Source of the DNA: Pseudoscleropodium purum
Taxonomy: Eukaryota > Streptophyta > Bryopsida > Hypnales > Brachytheciaceae
Direction: 5' to 3'
DNA length: 64,000 bases
NCBI GenBank assembly: GCA_963969395.1
Contig: OZ017795.1
Location: forward strand, 1 to 64,000
Part shown: one piece after another, positions 46,903-58,914 of the stretch
Position numbering within the stretch: position 1 is the first letter of the stretch
Layout: every line of letters starts with the position of its first letter
Notes under the pieces: generated by a model
Seen by the model: the letters and a program-made list of their open reading frames with translations, nothing else
Told to the model about the DNA's origin: nothing
The model's database searches: none
Program-made: the position numbers and the translations under genes

Positions 46903-48645
46903 GTAAGAATTCCTAAACCGAGACTTCTTGCACATGGAAATGTTTTCAAGGCAAGTACCATGCCCCTTGGAGTGGTGTGATTTTCTTTTTTTGATCTTTT
47001 ACTCCAATGGGCATAGGTAGGTAAAACCCATGTATTCATTTGCAAGTGCATTATTTTTAAAGGATTTACTAGTATTTCATTTATATGTCTTCGCTTTGGC
47101 AACAAAATTTCAATCTGTGGTCAATTTTCAAATTTGGTTTAGGGTTCAAGTTTCTAATATCACCGTCAAGTTCTGTAAATGGCATTCATTTCACTCCAGT
47201 AGAGAGAATTTCGGATTCCATGCACATTCAAGCTGGTCAATGTAGTTGGGAATTCAAGTTTTTAGGGTTGCTGTGCATACTTAATCTTCTTTTGTGGTTT
47301 AGGGTCAAAATCCATGTTTCTTGTTGTAGGTTAGGATCATTTTGGAGGTAGTCTAGACAATGAAGATGGCTTCTTTGGAGTGTATTTTTTCCCATGCCAC
47401 TCATAAAAAAATATTTCTGTGGTTTTAGGTTCAAATTTACATCGAAGACGCTGTGCTAACAGCGGGTAAAAAGGTGCGAGGCTTGAACCATGTCATCACT
47501 CACTATTATGCTTTGTGAAGTCGTTGTTGTACTCGTTTGACTCGCTCTGATTTTTATTTGAGGTCCCCAAGCTTGCTCTGATATTTTGACTAGCTTGGGT
47601 TTTAATTTGAAGCCTCTGGTACGTGCAGGTTCCGAAGAGACTAGTCAATGGGCTGGGCCATGGAGGTCATATTGATCTTAAATCAAAACTGCTTGCACTG
47701 GATCTTTACATTAGACCTTACACTACACGTGATTTTATACCACAGGTACTAAACTTGGCTATTTGAGTTTGCAGTTTATAAGCTAATCAGTATACTTCTA
47801 CTATCCGGTTTGATTGAACAATATGACATTTGCATATCTTAACTTCCGTAGCCAAAATAACCAATCACCCATGTAATGGAAATAATGTTGAAGTCAATAC
47901 ATGCTCTTTTTGAATCCTTGTGACATTTCTCCCATGTACACTGTCTCTAGGTACTCTAGGTTGGAAGAGCACCGTCTATACTATCTCTAGGTGTTGTGGG
48001 TTGGAAGAGTACCGTCTATACTATCTCCAGGTGCTGTTCTCCAGGTGCTGTGGGTTGGAGGAGCACCATGTACACTATCTCCAGGAGCCGTGGATTGGAG
48101 GAGGAGCACCGTATACACTGTCTCCAGGTGCTGTGGATTGCAGGAGGAATAACAAAGTTTGATGTTCGAAATTGATTGGAATCCTAACCCAAGACTCAGG
48201 TAAATCTTCTTCCACTGCCAACTAGGAAGTATTCTAAGTTGTAATCTATTACTTAATGAATAACTAGCTTCCTTATAGACTTTATGAACCAATTCAATTT
48301 CCGTGTCATTCACTGTGCATTTCATTTATAGATACAAGCCAAAGTCAAATGGCTTACGCTGTGATTCGATGTTAGATTGGTAGAAGAGTCGACCATTGAA
48401 ATTTCAAAGGCCTGGGGTATGGAAAAACTTCATTTCAAGTCACAGCAACATGTAATAGTCGTTAAGATCCAAAATAGGGCATCCAAGATCCAAATTAGGG
48501 CAATTTAGGGCTTTCACATAACATACAATTTTTGAAAAAGCTTTACACAGATTTGATCCCTATTGAATTGTGATTCCAACCATATACTTACATCAACAAA
48601 AGCATAGGAATCAAAGAACTTATTTTCTCTATGGGACACCCCTGT

Positions 48646-48767
48646 AACCCAAAACCCTAAACCCTAAACCCTAAAACCCTAAACCCTAAACCCTAAACCC
48701 TAAACCCTAAACCCTAAACCCTAAACCCTAAACCCTAAACCCTAAACCCAAAACCCTAAACCCTAAA
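48646..48767 (+). repeat. Interstitial telomere-repeat array (CCCTAAA)n, junction A/C
   Basis: About 17 heptamers with CCCAAAA and CCCTAAAA variants at positions different from those in the 16.5-kb array. The array follows the shared end of segment A and runs into ATTTCATTGCTGG of segment C. Its polarity is the same as in the first array, again capping the DNA on its right. Confidence 0.97.
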
Positions 48768-49053
48768 TTTCATTGCTGGTTTCATGCTTTCCTTCTCGAT
48801 TCTCCATCTCCCTTTCAAACTCCAGAAGTGGCTTGAAGGGTCCAAAGTTGTCGGCTAAAGATATCACCTCATCTTCGTACTCCTCACCCAACAGTAAAGC
48901 CCTACTAAACCCACCCTCTCCAATTGTGGTATCCATGACTATGTGTGCTAACACTTGAAATGGGAACAAGCAAAGGAAGAATGCTTGTCTATGCTTAGCA
49001 TGTTCACTTATATGGTGTATCCACCCTAAACCCCAGACAAATACAAGAATCAA
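48763..49053 (-). pseudogene. Open frame ended by the telomere array at the A/C junction
   Basis: A 96-codon minus-strand frame lacks an ATG at its 5' end (first Met at residue 40) and contains VMDTTIGEGGFSRALLLGEE and FGPFKPLLEFEREMENREGK. Its stop codon TAG is formed by the first telomere heptamer (ATT-TAG-GG), so the array supplies the stop. I do not recognise the protein. Like the frame at 16,680, it looks like coding DNA broken where telomere repeat was joined, but it is short and could be chance. Confidence 0.35.
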
Positions 49054-49059
49054 CGTAGT

Positions 49060-51020
49060 TCCATGTCTTATGAATGGTGGCTTAACCAGTACTTGGAAGG
49101 TATGTTAAACAGATTCATTATGGTAAAAAATGAAGAGTGTAGGCTAGGGTGGACTGTGGTCTTGGATTTGAAAGAGGGCAGAGAAATTGGAAATCCTTTT
49201 GTCCATTTTTCATTTAGTCATTTTGATGCCATATTAGAATCTATGCTTTAGAATAATTTGGATGTAAATATGGAAGATGCAACTAAAAAGGGAAAATATA
49301 GGTACGTGCTATTATTTTCCAAAACCCTATTATATTTATTGTTGCATAATAAACTATACACCAAAGTAATGGTTTTCTAAATGACATTTCCAAATATATG
49401 TAAAGTGAATACACACAATAGCACCCCAAATTAATATTATGCCTAGTTACTATCATTAGGCTATTGAGATTATATAGTCTTATTAGTAAGTGAAAGTACT
49501 TTCCTATACACCAAAGAGTATAACATTTGGATACAATATACGGAAGTTATAAATCTCTAAAAGACCAAGTTGTATTTTGGGGGGCAAAATAGTGAAATTG
49601 GGTAGCTTATTACAAATGCAATAGCTATGTCATTGATTTTGGAAATGAATATAGACTATAGATGGTGCTTGAACCCTACAAGGACCAAACTATTTTTTTT
49701 TGGCAACATATAAATGTTGGGCAAGTGCATGTGACTAGAGATTTCCATATTTTAGGCCCAAATTTTGATAGAAGGTGTGGACACTATTTATAGGCACCTA
49801 TTTGTAACCCGTAGGTGTCCCAAAATTTGTCCCCCTATGATTTGTAAAAACATGTGTGGAAATTAAAGACAATGATTGGCTCTTGCAATAAATTTTTTTT
49901 TTTTTTTTTTAATTCAGAAATGGACCAAAGAAGTCCATTTAAGGACCACCTCCCATCCACTCCACTAGTACCTATGGGATGGTCTTACGAAGTGGGTTGC
50001 AATTATAGCCCAGGCATTACCTTGCTCCACTGTGCATATGGATGGAACTATGGAAGCCCCAAAGCTTCAAGCACTTGGTTTGTTGTGTGTTCTGGCTCCC
50101 TTTGTCTTCCAGGCCACTTGTGGCTGGGGTTTGTATTTGTTTCTTTCTACAATAGAATTCTACTTCATTTGTTTACCAAAAAATCCAAAACGAAACAAAG
50201 CTTCAAGCACACGCGTTGCTTGTAATTTACTGCTCTCTTTCCTTTAGTCCTTTCTAATTCCCATAAGTATGCTCTGACATTATGGGGCAATGTAAGCAGA
50301 CATAACTTATCAACCCTTTATTCTCACATAACAAACCATAAATATACAAAGTCGGCTGTTTGCTACATGCACAGATTTGTGCACGGTGGGACAGAATTTG
50401 GATCTAGTGGTCGGCAAATTGGCATGGTACATACCATTCTAAACCAATGTTGGACGGCTTGGGGGGTTCCCAACTTCCCATTTTCTTTCTGAACAATTAA
50501 AACTGCATTTCATTGCCAATAAAGATAAGATACCCTAAACCATGAGTGATCTGGTAAGACATAGAGGGTCAGTCCTTTTTGCTTCCCTAGAATGTTGAAG
50601 TCCCCTAGCATTGAAACTTCATAGTGAAGTCATTATTGAATCATAAACGAGTCGAAGTCTCTAACCACTTACCATCCCCAAGCACTGTATCCACTTTTCT
50701 GAGAGCATTGCTGTCCATTCCCAAGCAATGGAGCTAGCCACCCAAGGTTTAGGGCTTGTCCAAGCCAAGAAGAACCGCAACCAAAATATCAAATTGCATG
50801 CTTCACTCATTGAATCAAATCACAACCAAATTCATATTTACTCTTAACTTCCAAACAATCACATAGCATTTTATTGGTAACACAATATTTTTGGTCATCC
50901 ATTTGAAAATGGTTTTTTGTTTCCTTTGAAAATTTCATACAACATATGGTCAACCAGTAACTTGGAAGCATAACAATTTCTATAACTTTTATTAAGGAAT
51001 AAAAATTTGAACTAGCTGTT
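49060..51020. other. AT-rich spacer of segment C, nothing recognised
   Basis: Short frames at 49,063-49,251 and 49,854-50,247 have no support. It contains a run of about 20 T near 49,891. Confidence 0.55.
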
Positions 51021-51022
51021 CT

Positions 51023-51059
51023 AAAGGGAGAGAGGGAGAGAGGGAGAGAGAGAGAGAGA
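51023..51059 (+). repeat. GA-rich microsatellite
   Basis: Run of AGGGAGAG and GAGAGA units between AT-rich flanks. Confidence 0.9.
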
Positions 51060-52204
51060 TGGAGTATAAGCTTAGAATCATTCCATTTTGATTGACAAGA
51101 TGAAAGTTATGAGAAGTTTTACTTTGTGGATAATTATAGAATCTCTACTCTAAAATAAACCTCAAAGTCCATTATGTAATTTCCTTTGTAATTCTTTTTC
51201 CAAAGCAAGAATTCATAGGATGTAGATTATTATTACAACATTATAACCATTGGATTTGATAATGTCCAATTCCTCAACACCCTTTTCAAAATTGTAATAT
51301 TTTAAATTGATTTCTATTTCTTTATACTTACTATTTTTTCAAATACGACTACCCAACAATTTTGGTTGGGATTTTTTAAATGTATTCACAACTTATATCC
51401 TAAAGATACTATTCTAGGTACTATGGTAAATTACAAGTTATAGGATCTATACATTTGTAGGAAAAAACTAAACCATTAGTAGCTCTAACATCAAACGTTT
51501 ATAGCAATTATATAACACATCCAACAAATCTAATAAATCCTAAATATTCATGATTTTTTCTTATTAATTCCAATAAATATGTTATTTTAAAGAAATTATA
51601 CCTTCAACTATGCTAAATTTGGGGTCTTAATGAAGTTATTATAAAGATGTTTTAAAAAAATGTGAACATTACAAAGGCCATAGGCTAGAATTGGTAACAT
51701 TTTTTTACTAATTTTAGGGTGACAAATACTTAATGCAATCATGAATTATAAAGTTGATTTAAGGAACTTCAATTTTTAATAGGAAGTAGGGACTTTTGAA
51801 GTATACTATATGGACTTATTATAGTTGAATAAAAGATTATATATGGACTCTTTTGAATATATAGATATATTTAAGTATTCTCTAGTGATTTTATGAATAG
51901 TACTTCAAGCATTTTTCTTGAATGAAATACTTGTAATATTATTAGAAATTCTTTTAACCCCTAAACACCCAAACTATATTTTATAAACCAACTTAAGAAT
52001 TTTGGACAATTTATTAGAAATGGAGTTTTTATTTATTTTCGCTAAAACCTAAACACAACATGGGCCCAAGAAGTAGCTTCAAGGCCCAATAATTGTCAGA
52101 ACTTTTGACTATATGGTTAAGAAGTTATGGAATGATAGGTACTTTCTTATGCTTAATGGGTACCTAGGGCATTAAAAAAAACTTCTTTAAAATTTATTTT
52201 CTTA

Positions 52205-52930
52205 AGAAATTAAAACTTGAAGTTCATTCTATAGATTCATATATACTTAGAAAGCTTAGAATCATTCTATTTTGTTCAATGAATCAAAAGTTATGAAGAG
52301 TTTGAGTTTGTAAGAGTTTTTAAGTTGTTATTAAATTTCTATACTAAAACAAACTATGAAGTCCTTTATTTAACTTGGTTTTCAATATTTCTGGGAAAAA
52401 TAAAAACATTGGGTACAGATTATTTATTAGAACATTGAAACCATTGGAATCGACGTTTTTCAATTCCAAAAATAAATTGTTAACAATTTAGTATTTTGAA
52501 TCATTCTCTACTCCTTTCTACTTACAAGTTTTTTCCTATATGTTATATGATTCCAAATGATTTGAAATTTTCCAAGCATGTAGCCAACTTGACTTGAAAA
52601 ATGAATCCAAAAAGTAACCACCGTTTTGAATGTTTTTTCCTATGAATGTGACCTTTTAAAGTATAGCTGCTTGGATTTTTAGAAGGTCAAAAGAATGAAA
52701 CTTGTCACTTCAAATGCTAATATCTAGCAATGTACAAGGTAAAAGTTTTTGAAATTTTTCACACATATTTTCAAACAAGTATGATACAAGATCCTATGGT
52801 TATATGTGTCCAAAAATGGTTATTTTCTAAAATTTGACACTTGAACTAAAAATGGTAGATTCGAAACAATTTTGGTGAAAACATATTCAATATTATTTAG
52901 GGATTAATGTAGAATAAAGGACTTTTTAGT
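52205..52930 (+). repeat. Left arm of a diverged inverted repeat of about 720 bp
   Basis: Read in reverse complement, 53,535-54,245 follows this arm in the same order: AGAAAGCT.AGAATCATTCTATTT, ACCATTGGAATCGA, AGCATGTAGCCAACTT, AATGTGACCTT, TGGTGAAAACA and AGGGATTAA. Identity is moderate with many small gaps. A third, partial, direct copy lies at about 51,065-51,360. There is no coding capacity. The pair could be an old foldback element or two opposed copies of a dispersed repeat. Confidence 0.75.
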
Positions 52931-53534
52931 AGTTAAACCCTAAACATCTTCACATCCAAAAAGTAGATGTACTTTGGTTAACTTTTGTAGTAACTTTCAA
53001 AAAAACTATTTATGAAATTTCATTTACCCTAAAATCATGGAGTTTGAAAAGTTTTACTTAAATTTCATTTTAAAATTTCAAAAAATGTCAAAAAAATTAA
53101 AAGATTAATCCCAATTGGAAGTCCCCCATATTAAAATCTAATAAAATTAGTATCGTTTGTTTGTTTTTCAAATTTTTTCTTGAAAAAATTATTTTTGAAC
53201 TAAGCTATAAAATCATATTTTTCATTCTATCTTTCATGTATGATAAAAAAAACAAAAAACGCAAATTATCCTAAGACGTATGATAATTAGTTTGTACATT
53301 TAGATCTTGAAATCACAATAGTTTTATTTGTCTACAAATCTGTTTTAAATAATCAAAACAAATAGCAAATAAAATTTTATTTATCTATCAAATTTGTCTA
53401 TAGCCTTAATGACCTCTTTGTCCATATTTTGAAATGCATTTCATTTTATTTAGTCTTTAAAACATTGATATGATGCTTTAAATCACTTTATTTTTGTATT
53501 CTATAGAATTTACATTGTTTCTTGGTATTGGTAT

Positions 53535-54245
53535 TTTTCTTTTAATCCCTAAAGGTTTAGGATTGTGTTTTCACCAAAAACACTCTAAAACTGCCATTTC
53601 TAGTACAAATAACCAATTTTTGAAAAAAACATTTTTAAGCACAAGTAACCAAGGATCTTGAAGTAAATTATTTTGAGAAGATGTGGTAAAAATTTCTAAA
53701 ATTTTCACCATGTCGATCATAAGATATTAATGTTTGAATTAAAAAAAAAACTTTTTTTTTCCTTACCAAAATCTAGGTAGGTGTACTTCATAAGGTCACA
53801 TTTGCATCAAAAAATGTCTAAAATGGTGGTGCCTTTTTGAATTCATTCTTCAAAGAAAGTTGACTACATGCTTGAAAATTTTTAGATCATTTAGAATTGT
53901 GCAATATATAGGAAAAAAAATAGTAAATAGAATGAAGTAGAAAATAATTCAAAGTACTAAGTTGTTAATAATTTTTTTATGGAATTGAAAAATACCACTC
54001 CCAATGGTTGAAATGTTGTAATAAACAATGTATACCTATATTTTCTTATTTTTTTATCCTAAAAATATATTTAAAATTGAATAAAAGAAAGGGCTTCAAA
54101 GTTTATTTTGGAGTAGAGATTCCATAACTATCTATAAACTACTCCAAACTAAAATTCCTCTAAACTTTTGACTCATCCATCCAAATAGAATGATTCAGAG
54201 CTTTCTATATAGATATAAATCTAAAGAATCAATTTTAAATTTTGA
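53535..54245 (-). repeat. Right arm of the inverted repeat
   Basis: Inverted partner of 52,205-52,930, separated by about 600 bp of AT-rich DNA. Confidence 0.75.
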
Positions 54246-55064
54246 AAAAGGTGATTTTTGAAATTTTTTTTTTATTGGGGCTACATGCCAAGTGTTGAGA
54301 AATCACATTCCATACAAAAACTTTTTAGTTATGGAGTCAAAAGTTATAAAAATTGTTGGGCCTTAAAGCTATTCCTTAAGCACTTGTTGTTTTAAAATTT
54401 CAAAGAAAAAAAAAGAAAAATTCCATCCATAGTAGGTTACTCCAAATCACTATATTGTCCCAAAATGGGATTTGGACAAAAGCCAAATGTATTATTAAAT
54501 ATTAGTTCTATAATTTTTTGGAAGTCAATATCAAAGAAGAGAATGTGAAGCACGGAAAGTAAAGAGTTTGCATCTTTTCAAAATCAAAAAATTGTTTTCA
54601 AATTCCCTACAAAAGAATTTGGAAGACATAACTTCAAAATGCCATCCTAAATCCAATTTCTATCTTGGAATAGTAATTGATTTTTTGGGCTAAAATTTTG
54701 GTTTCTACTGATTTGTGCCAAAATGAAAAAGATCTAGTAATAAGAACATTAATAGTTTTTCCAAGTATGTAGTAAGTTTTTCAACACTAGGCATTTCTAA
54801 ACTATTTCCTTAATAAGTTTTTGGTTTAGGGTAAAAACCTTAGTTTTGAATATAAATGGTGCTAGAAAATTCAACTTTTTACAAGAAGGAGCCAAAAAAG
54901 ATTTTAAAATGAAGTATTTTGGGCCTAGAATTATTGCACAAAGTTTGGGAACAACCTTGAAATGGTTGTTGTAGGACTAAGGGTTAAATCATGTTCATTT
55001 TTCCTTTACCCTTGAAAAAAGAAGGAAATGAATTTCCATGAATTGAATGTGGCCACAAAGATTG

Positions 55065-55450
55065 TGTAACCTGGCCATAGCAATGGTGTAACCCGGCCAT
55101 AGTTATGGTGTAACCCGGCCATAGTGATGGTGTAACCCGGCCACAATGATGGTGTAATCCGGCCATAGCAATGGTGTAACCCGGCCATAGTGATGGTGTA
55201 ACCCGGCCACAGTGATGGTGTAACCCGGCCATAGTGATGGTGTAACCTAGCCCCAATGATGGTTAAGCCTAGCCAAAGAACGGTGTACCCCAACCTTAAG
55301 GACAATGTGACCCGAGCCGACAATGGTGTAATCTGTGGGCCCCACAACAATGTAATCCGACTCGATGATGGTGTAACCCTAAGCCCAACAATAGTGTAAT
55401 TGAGCCTGCTTGGTGTAAGCAAGGCCCAATGATAGTGTAATCCGGCCTAT
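55065..55450 (+). repeat. 22-bp minisatellite, about 17 units
   Basis: Units read ATGGTGTAACCCGGCCATAGTG with increasing divergence to the right. The minus-strand frames (54,984-55,517) consist of the shifted translation of the unit (GLHHHCGRVTPSLWPGYTI) and are not genes. Confidence 0.95.
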
Positions 55451-58400
55451 GGTTGCTAAAGTGTGAGCAACAAGCAATGAGCAATTGCATTTGAGAAATA
55501 AAAACTTTATTAATCATATTTATTAGGTTTTGAAATTATCATTAATTCTATATTTAAAAATGAAATTTAAAAAAAAATTGGATGTAAGTCAATTATTTCA
55601 TTCATTACTTTGGTTGGGTGAAGATGATGACAAATGAATGTAGATAAAAGTTGGTAGATGAAAAAAACGTAGTCTTTGAATTATTCATATTGAATGAAGT
55701 TATTGAAGTTTGTGGTATTATAAAGCATCTAATTTAAAGATGGATAAGGCACATTTATTTGATATGGCTGCAAGTGATGTAAATTGATTGCATTGTGTTG
55801 TACATATACCAACCTTTTGTATGAGGTTCTAAGAGCTTCTTTGGTTTTGAGAAGGCTCTTAGAAAGATAATAATCATCTATAATACCACAATCACAAGGG
55901 GTTGCTAAGGGCATCTTCCATTTTGAGGAGGCTTATAGAGAGACAATAATAAAAAGCAAAGATGGCCTAAATACCTCCTTGGTTGGAAAGAAGCCCTCAT
56001 GTACTAGGAAAATATAAGCACATGTGGACCTACTATTCTCTTTAATTTCAATGAGGCTCTTAGTGAGTTGCAAAAATCTTAACAATTTAGGAATTGAAGA
56101 CTATGTGTGCAATGAGCAATGAGTTGGAAGCGATGATCATTTTTGGAAAAACTTGTAAAAAATTTTAACTTTTACACATAAAAATGATGCATACATCTAT
56201 AGTTTACATGTTGACATTGGAGTGATTGGCATGTTGCTGGTTGGAAGAAGTAGATTCAATCCACAGATATTCTAGTAATTAACTATGAGCTAAAAGCTCG
56301 AAGTTTTTCCATTGTGTGTAGATCCTCAATTGTATATATTGACCCCTAAAGTTTTGAACTCCCAAAGTCGTTGGGGAAGACTCTTGAGATGAAAGATAGG
56401 CTTATGTGACTTCAAATCTTGATAGGATTTTTTTTAATTTTATTTTAAAGATAAAAATTTATCCTAGCTTTTTGGGAATATAATTCTTATTCAATCATTG
56501 TATAGGAACAAAAGTTATGCCACTTTAAGTTCAAAATGTACTTTGGGGGGCAACACTAGAAAAATTGGAGAAAGTTGGATTTTTCATTTTTTCTGAAGAT
56601 TCTATTTTTGTCTGCATGTGAAGCTTTGATTCATTCTATTTGGACTAGTGTAAGTTGATAAAATTATGGACAATCTTGTTTTTTCGGCAATCAAATCATC
56701 TCCTGTCCAAGATTGTTTATAACCATCTTTTAATGAGTGATAATTAAGTGTTTGTTCTTCGAATTTTTTTCCTAAACTTTTGACTCAATTATTTAATATA
56801 AAAAATTAGATATTCAAAATTAGTGGTGCAAAATTTTCAAAAGAAAAATTCTAAACTATTTTGCACTATCTTTGCAATAAGAATAGAGGTTTTGAGTGTA
56901 ATTTGCTAAAGGATTTAGGATTTAGGGTTCAAAGGGTAATATCCAAGAAAACACATGGAGATTATTGAGTAACAAAATATCTAAATTTTTATGAAATCCA
57001 TCTCTATAAAATCATACACAACATACATATTTTAGTATAAAAATACAAATTGTTCTATTAATACAAACATTTCATAAAGCTTACTATAGTTCACATTGGC
57101 AAATACTAAATACAAATTTCTTTTACATGCAAACATATAGGTGGCCACAATGGATGGCAAATTCTCCACCTAAACCCTAAACCCTAAACAAAACACACAA
57201 ATAGACATTAGACCCTACAATGGTACACTTTAGTTGCTATGATAGAAGAAAATATAATGTGTATTCCAAAATTTAATTAGGTAATAAAACTTTATCTATA
57301 GCTATTGACCGGCTAATACAATTTTTTGGTGAGGAATATAGGTCTATCTTTTATTTGATGTGGAATTTTATCTTGTGCTTTCTTCCTTTCCAATTCCTTT
57401 AGGCGTTCCAATGATGGAACACAGCCCATGGTAGAAAAAACTAATGAAATCTTAAACCCAAACCCTCAAATTGAAATTTGGAACTATGTACACAATGACT
57501 CAATGAGATCTACTTGGAAATTTAAAAATTAGTTCATTATAATTTGAAGAGGACAACCACCCAAAAAAAGTATGTACAAAATTGGTATAAAATAGAAAAT
57601 GAATGATAATACATGGTACAATTCAATATAAACATTCCTTAACACTATACAAATATCATGTAGTGTCACTTTGAATCCCTTAAGGTGAAATATCCCATCA
57701 TGGGCCTTTTACCCATTACGGACTCCTAAAAATGCCCCCATTATGTTTTTTCTTTTAGTGATTGAGATTTGGGCGACGTTCAACGTGACAAATAGACTCA
57801 TTCAAAACAAAAGGAACTTGGTCCCGTGTTGCAACCATTGATGTAATGTGATATCCACCATCCCGTTGCCTATAAATGCCTTCACTAGGGTATAAAAAAT
57901 CAACTTTTCCAACTGGACCTAAGTGTCCCCTTTAGTTTGTAAAAGGAAGTAATAATGTTAGCATTAAAATAGGTGAGGTGTTTTGACTTGAAAAAGTAGT
58001 TTTTATTTTTATATAAATGGTCTTTATAAGAAAAATTTGAAAATTTGAAAATGCAACTCTTGCAAATGCAAGCCCTATGTGCCAATATCCAAACCATACA
58101 AATACTTTAAGGCTCTACATGCTAAATCATTTGTACTTTCTTTTTTTTAAATGATTTATAAAATTTAATTATATAAAATTGTGTTTCTTATTGTACCCTT
58201 TATTTATTGTCACATAATATAACCCTAAAAATTTTATATCCTCTAATGTGCCATAAGCTATTGCCACAATCAAAATAAAAGTTGCCGAAATTTTCTAATT
58301 TTTTAACCTCCAAAGGACCATTGTCCCTTCGGCGGACAAATGTGATTTTGAACAGGTACCTACGGGCTCAATTTTTTTCCTTATTTTTTTAAACTTTTTT

Positions 58401-58900
58401 TGAAGATGAAAAAATTGATTAGCTTTATGGGAATATAATTTTTTTTAGTCAGTGCCCGGAAACAAAAGTTATGCCCAAATAAGCTCAAAACAAGGGACAA
58501 GGGGCAGCAAAAGAAATTTCAAAAATTCAAAATTTTAAAATTTTCTTCCTCATAGATTATATTTTTATGTACATGGGAAGCTTTGATTCATTCCATTTGG
58601 ACTTTTTATGAGAAAGTTATGGACAATCTTGTTTATTGAGCAATTAGAGCATCTTCTTGGAAAAACAACTTGTAGGATTCATTTCTAAATGCAATTTTTA
58701 CAATTTATAAAAAAAAAAAGTTTTACATGGTCAATAGACCTCCATCTCTTCGGAATCAAGTCATCTACTTGCTCCCTTGAAACCGTACATGACAGGTTAA
58801 CTAGATGTGGTTTCTTGACCCATATAACAAGAGACATAAATTTAAGAAAAGAAATTTCATTCAAAGATGTTGCAAATCAAAAATGTACTCAAAGATGTTG
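55451..58900. other. AT-rich spacer with a dispersed-repeat pair
   Basis: About 56,420-56,760 and 58,390-58,680 are diverged direct repeats, sharing CTTT.TGGGAATATAATT, AACAAAAGTTATGCC, GAAGCTTTGATTCATTC and TTATGGACAATCTTGTTT. They appear related to the repeat family at 51-54 kb. No gene is seen. Confidence 0.6.
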
Positions 58901-58914
58901 CAAATGGAAGTAAA

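Larger units (their letters stand above)
32135..48650 (+). repeat. Segment A, copy 2 of a 16.5-kb direct duplication
   Basis: This is the second copy of segment A, same orientation. Every feature listed between 1 and 16,516 has a twin here at +32,134; only the most informative twins are listed separately. Its left side is contiguous with a tandem array of about 140-bp units (31,662-32,223), so the repeated region starts inside the fourth unit as seen from this window. Its right side ends in a telomere-repeat array whose internal variants differ from those at 16,512-16,677, followed by DNA unrelated to the sequence after copy 1. Confidence 0.97.

Noticed and set aside
54984..55517. Frames rich in GLHHHCGRVTPSLWPGYTI
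   Set aside because: Shifted translations of the 22-bp minisatellite.
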